A stretch of DNA of 64,000 nt from Diploscapter coronatus (lineage: Eukaryota > Nematoda > Chromadorea > Rhabditida > Rhabditidae): positions 62,263,249 to 62,327,248 of the forward strand of contig OZ038423.1 in assembly GCA_964036155.1 (NCBI GenBank), read 5' to 3'. The first letter of the stretch is position 1, and each line of letters begins with the position of its first letter. Both the position numbers and the translations under genes were made by a program. Below the pieces are notes generated by a model, which was not told the DNA's origin, did no database searches, and worked only from the letters and a program-made list of their open reading frames with translations. Below are positions 63,156 through 64,000 of the stretch, one piece after another.

Positions 63156-63181
63156 TCAGTCAATTTTGGTACAGATTTTTC

Positions 63182-63798
63182 TTATGTACCACTTACAGTC
63201 GATCCAGGAGTTGTAGGGCTTTCCGTTGATCCAGGAGTTGCAGGGCTTTCCGTCGATCCAGGAGTCCCAGGGTTTTCCGTTGATCCAGGAGTCCCAGGGC
63301 TTTCCGTCGATCCAGGAGTCCCAGGGTTTTCCGTTGATCCAGGAGTCCCAGGGCTTTCCGTCGATCCAGGAGTCCCAGGGTTTTCCGTTGATCCAGGAGT
63401 CCCAGGGCTTTCCGTCGATCCAGGAGTCCCAGGGTTTTCCGTTGATCCAGGAGTCCCAGGGCTTTCCGTCGATCCAGGAGTTGCAGGGTTTTCTGTTGAT
63501 GATCCTGACGGTGGCACAGCTGACGAAACAGCAATGAATGACGTAGTAGTTGAGAGACAAGCGTACGAATCGGGTGAGAGGGTAGCATCTAAATCATACA
63601 TATTGAAAATTAATAATAGGAAATAAAGTTATTTACCTTTGCTATAACAGATTTTGTTATTACAAGGGTCGGCTGTTCCACTAGTACAATTACAACGGTA
63701 TGCGCAAGAATCCTTGATATCTTTATCTTCTTCGCAATAACCATATCCCTTACTTTGGCCGCAAAAACTCTTCGCCTGTGCCGTACAAGGATTCCTTA
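63182..63798 (-). CDS. Secreted Cys-rich plus mucin-like repeat protein, 3' part
   Basis: Two exons seen. The upstream exon (63798-63638) encodes a six-Cys module, C-x7-C-x8-C-x9-C-x3-C-x-C, resembling a ShKT domain with one residue fewer between the last cysteines, followed by two further Cys. The last exon (63588-63182) begins in phase after GATTTAG and encodes a Ser/Thr-rich stretch, then eleven 9-residue repeats of the form (S/N)PGTPGSTE, ending VSGT and TAA. Pro/Thr/Ser/Gly repeats suggest heavy O-glycosylation, so a secreted mucin or surface-coat protein is likely. The 5' end with the expected signal peptide is not found and may lie beyond 64000. GTAAGT after the last repeat could serve as a donor, but the AATAAA downstream favours termination here. 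No toxin function is implied. Confidence 0.6.
63201..63497. repeat. Eleven 27-bp tandem repeats (54-bp higher-order unit)
   Basis: Units begin GATCCAGGAGT on the + strand at 63201, 63228 and so on to 63471. Alternate units differ in a fixed way (GGGCTTTCCGTC versus GGGTTTTCCGTT), giving a 54-bp period. They encode the mucin-like array on the - strand. Confidence 0.95.
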
Positions 63799-64000
63799 CT
63801 ATAAAGATATTGATTACTATGCAAAATTAACATATCGTTGATTGGAGAAAGTCGATATGCATGCAGTAATTAGAAGTCGAATTTAGGAGCGAAATAGTGA
63901 ATCGCGTAGAAGAGAAGCGAGACGAATAGTGCAATTTTTGAATATCGACGTTCCCTCCAACAATAATACGAAGCTATAGATTATCATAAATCACGAACTG
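63799..64000. other. Unassigned window end
   Basis: Probably intron or 5' flank of the mucin-like gene; no signal peptide exon recognised. Confidence 0.4.

Larger units (their letters stand above)
59725..63181. other. Intergenic region with one candidate microprotein
   Basis: 3.5 kb. Holds 3' UTR-like sequence to AATAAA (60204-60209), a possible 36-codon membrane microprotein (60312-60422), AT-rich DNA to 62.1 kb, a composition switch at 62.33-62.65 kb (pyrimidine then purine, with TATCGAT at 62379 and 62446), and plain AT-rich DNA to the mucin-like gene. No other exon is supported. Confidence 0.5.

Noticed and set aside
63201..63497. CRISPR-like regular repeats
   Set aside because: Units are directly adjacent with no unique spacers, code for protein and lie in animal DNA.
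63132..63626. 164-codon + strand frame with SVDPGVPG repeats
   Set aside because: Antisense reading of the 27-bp array. The - strand has phase-matched splice sites, a Cys-rich upstream exon and a polyadenylation signal.
1..64000. tRNA, rRNA or horizontally acquired genes
   Set aside because: I looked for T-loop/anticodon patterns and intronless foreign-looking genes and saw none; a covariance-model scan would be needed to exclude tRNAs fully.

Overview
The window is nuclear DNA of an animal, most likely a free-living nematode. Supporting observations: AT-rich sequence; many introns of 41-50 bp; starts placed 2-3 nt after a splice acceptor, as expected for spliced-leader trans-splicing; and a p120 catenin with fibronectin III repeats, the architecture of C. 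elegans JAC-1. Splice acceptors are looser than the strict C. elegans consensus, with several ending AAG, and three introns appear to be GC-AG. This argues for a nematode other than C. elegans. I saw no bacterial, viral or CRISPR sequence.

Layout. 1-7.7 kb, + strand: C-terminal half of a Flamingo/CELSR adhesion GPCR. 8.4-12.8 kb, - strand: a complete SLC26 anion transporter. 15.5-18.2 kb, + strand: an unrecognised F-box-like protein. 19.1-21.9 kb, + strand: an intact rhodopsin-like 7TM receptor with a MITE-like insert and a perfect hairpin in its introns. 22.2-22.5 kb, + strand: a truncated tandem copy of that receptor. 23.2-34.2 kb, - strand: a 25-exon p120/delta-catenin gene (jac-1) with four FN3 domains, an armadillo domain and a C-terminal DSWV PDZ ligand. 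34.2-44.4 kb: about 10 kb of strand-skewed noncoding DNA, probably the 5' region of jac-1, ending in what look like divergent promoters. 44.4-48.3 kb, + strand: a ZC3H4/Suppressor-of-sable type CCCH zinc-finger gene. 51.0-57.5 kb, + strand: a secreted PAN-PAN-ZP matrix protein resembling LET-653. 59.4-59.7 kb, + strand: a 54-residue lysine-rich protein like an isolated histone H1 tail. 63.2-63.8 kb, - strand: the 3' part of a secreted Cys-rich and mucin-like repeat protein.

Exon models were built by hand. I joined splice sites so that reading phase was kept across every junction and the family motif was continuous. Six multi-exon genes close in frame from start to stop (SLC26 762 aa, F-box 380 aa, 7TM 377 aa, jac-1 1239 aa, ZC3H4 598 aa, PAN-ZP 810 aa).

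Functionally, Flamingo (planar polarity, neurite guidance), the catenin (cadherin junctions) and the PAN-ZP protein (apical matrix) are all epithelial or surface-shaping genes. Each has its own apparent promoter, and I see no operon. A recurring feature is a long pyrimidine-rich tract on the sense strand upstream of most genes.
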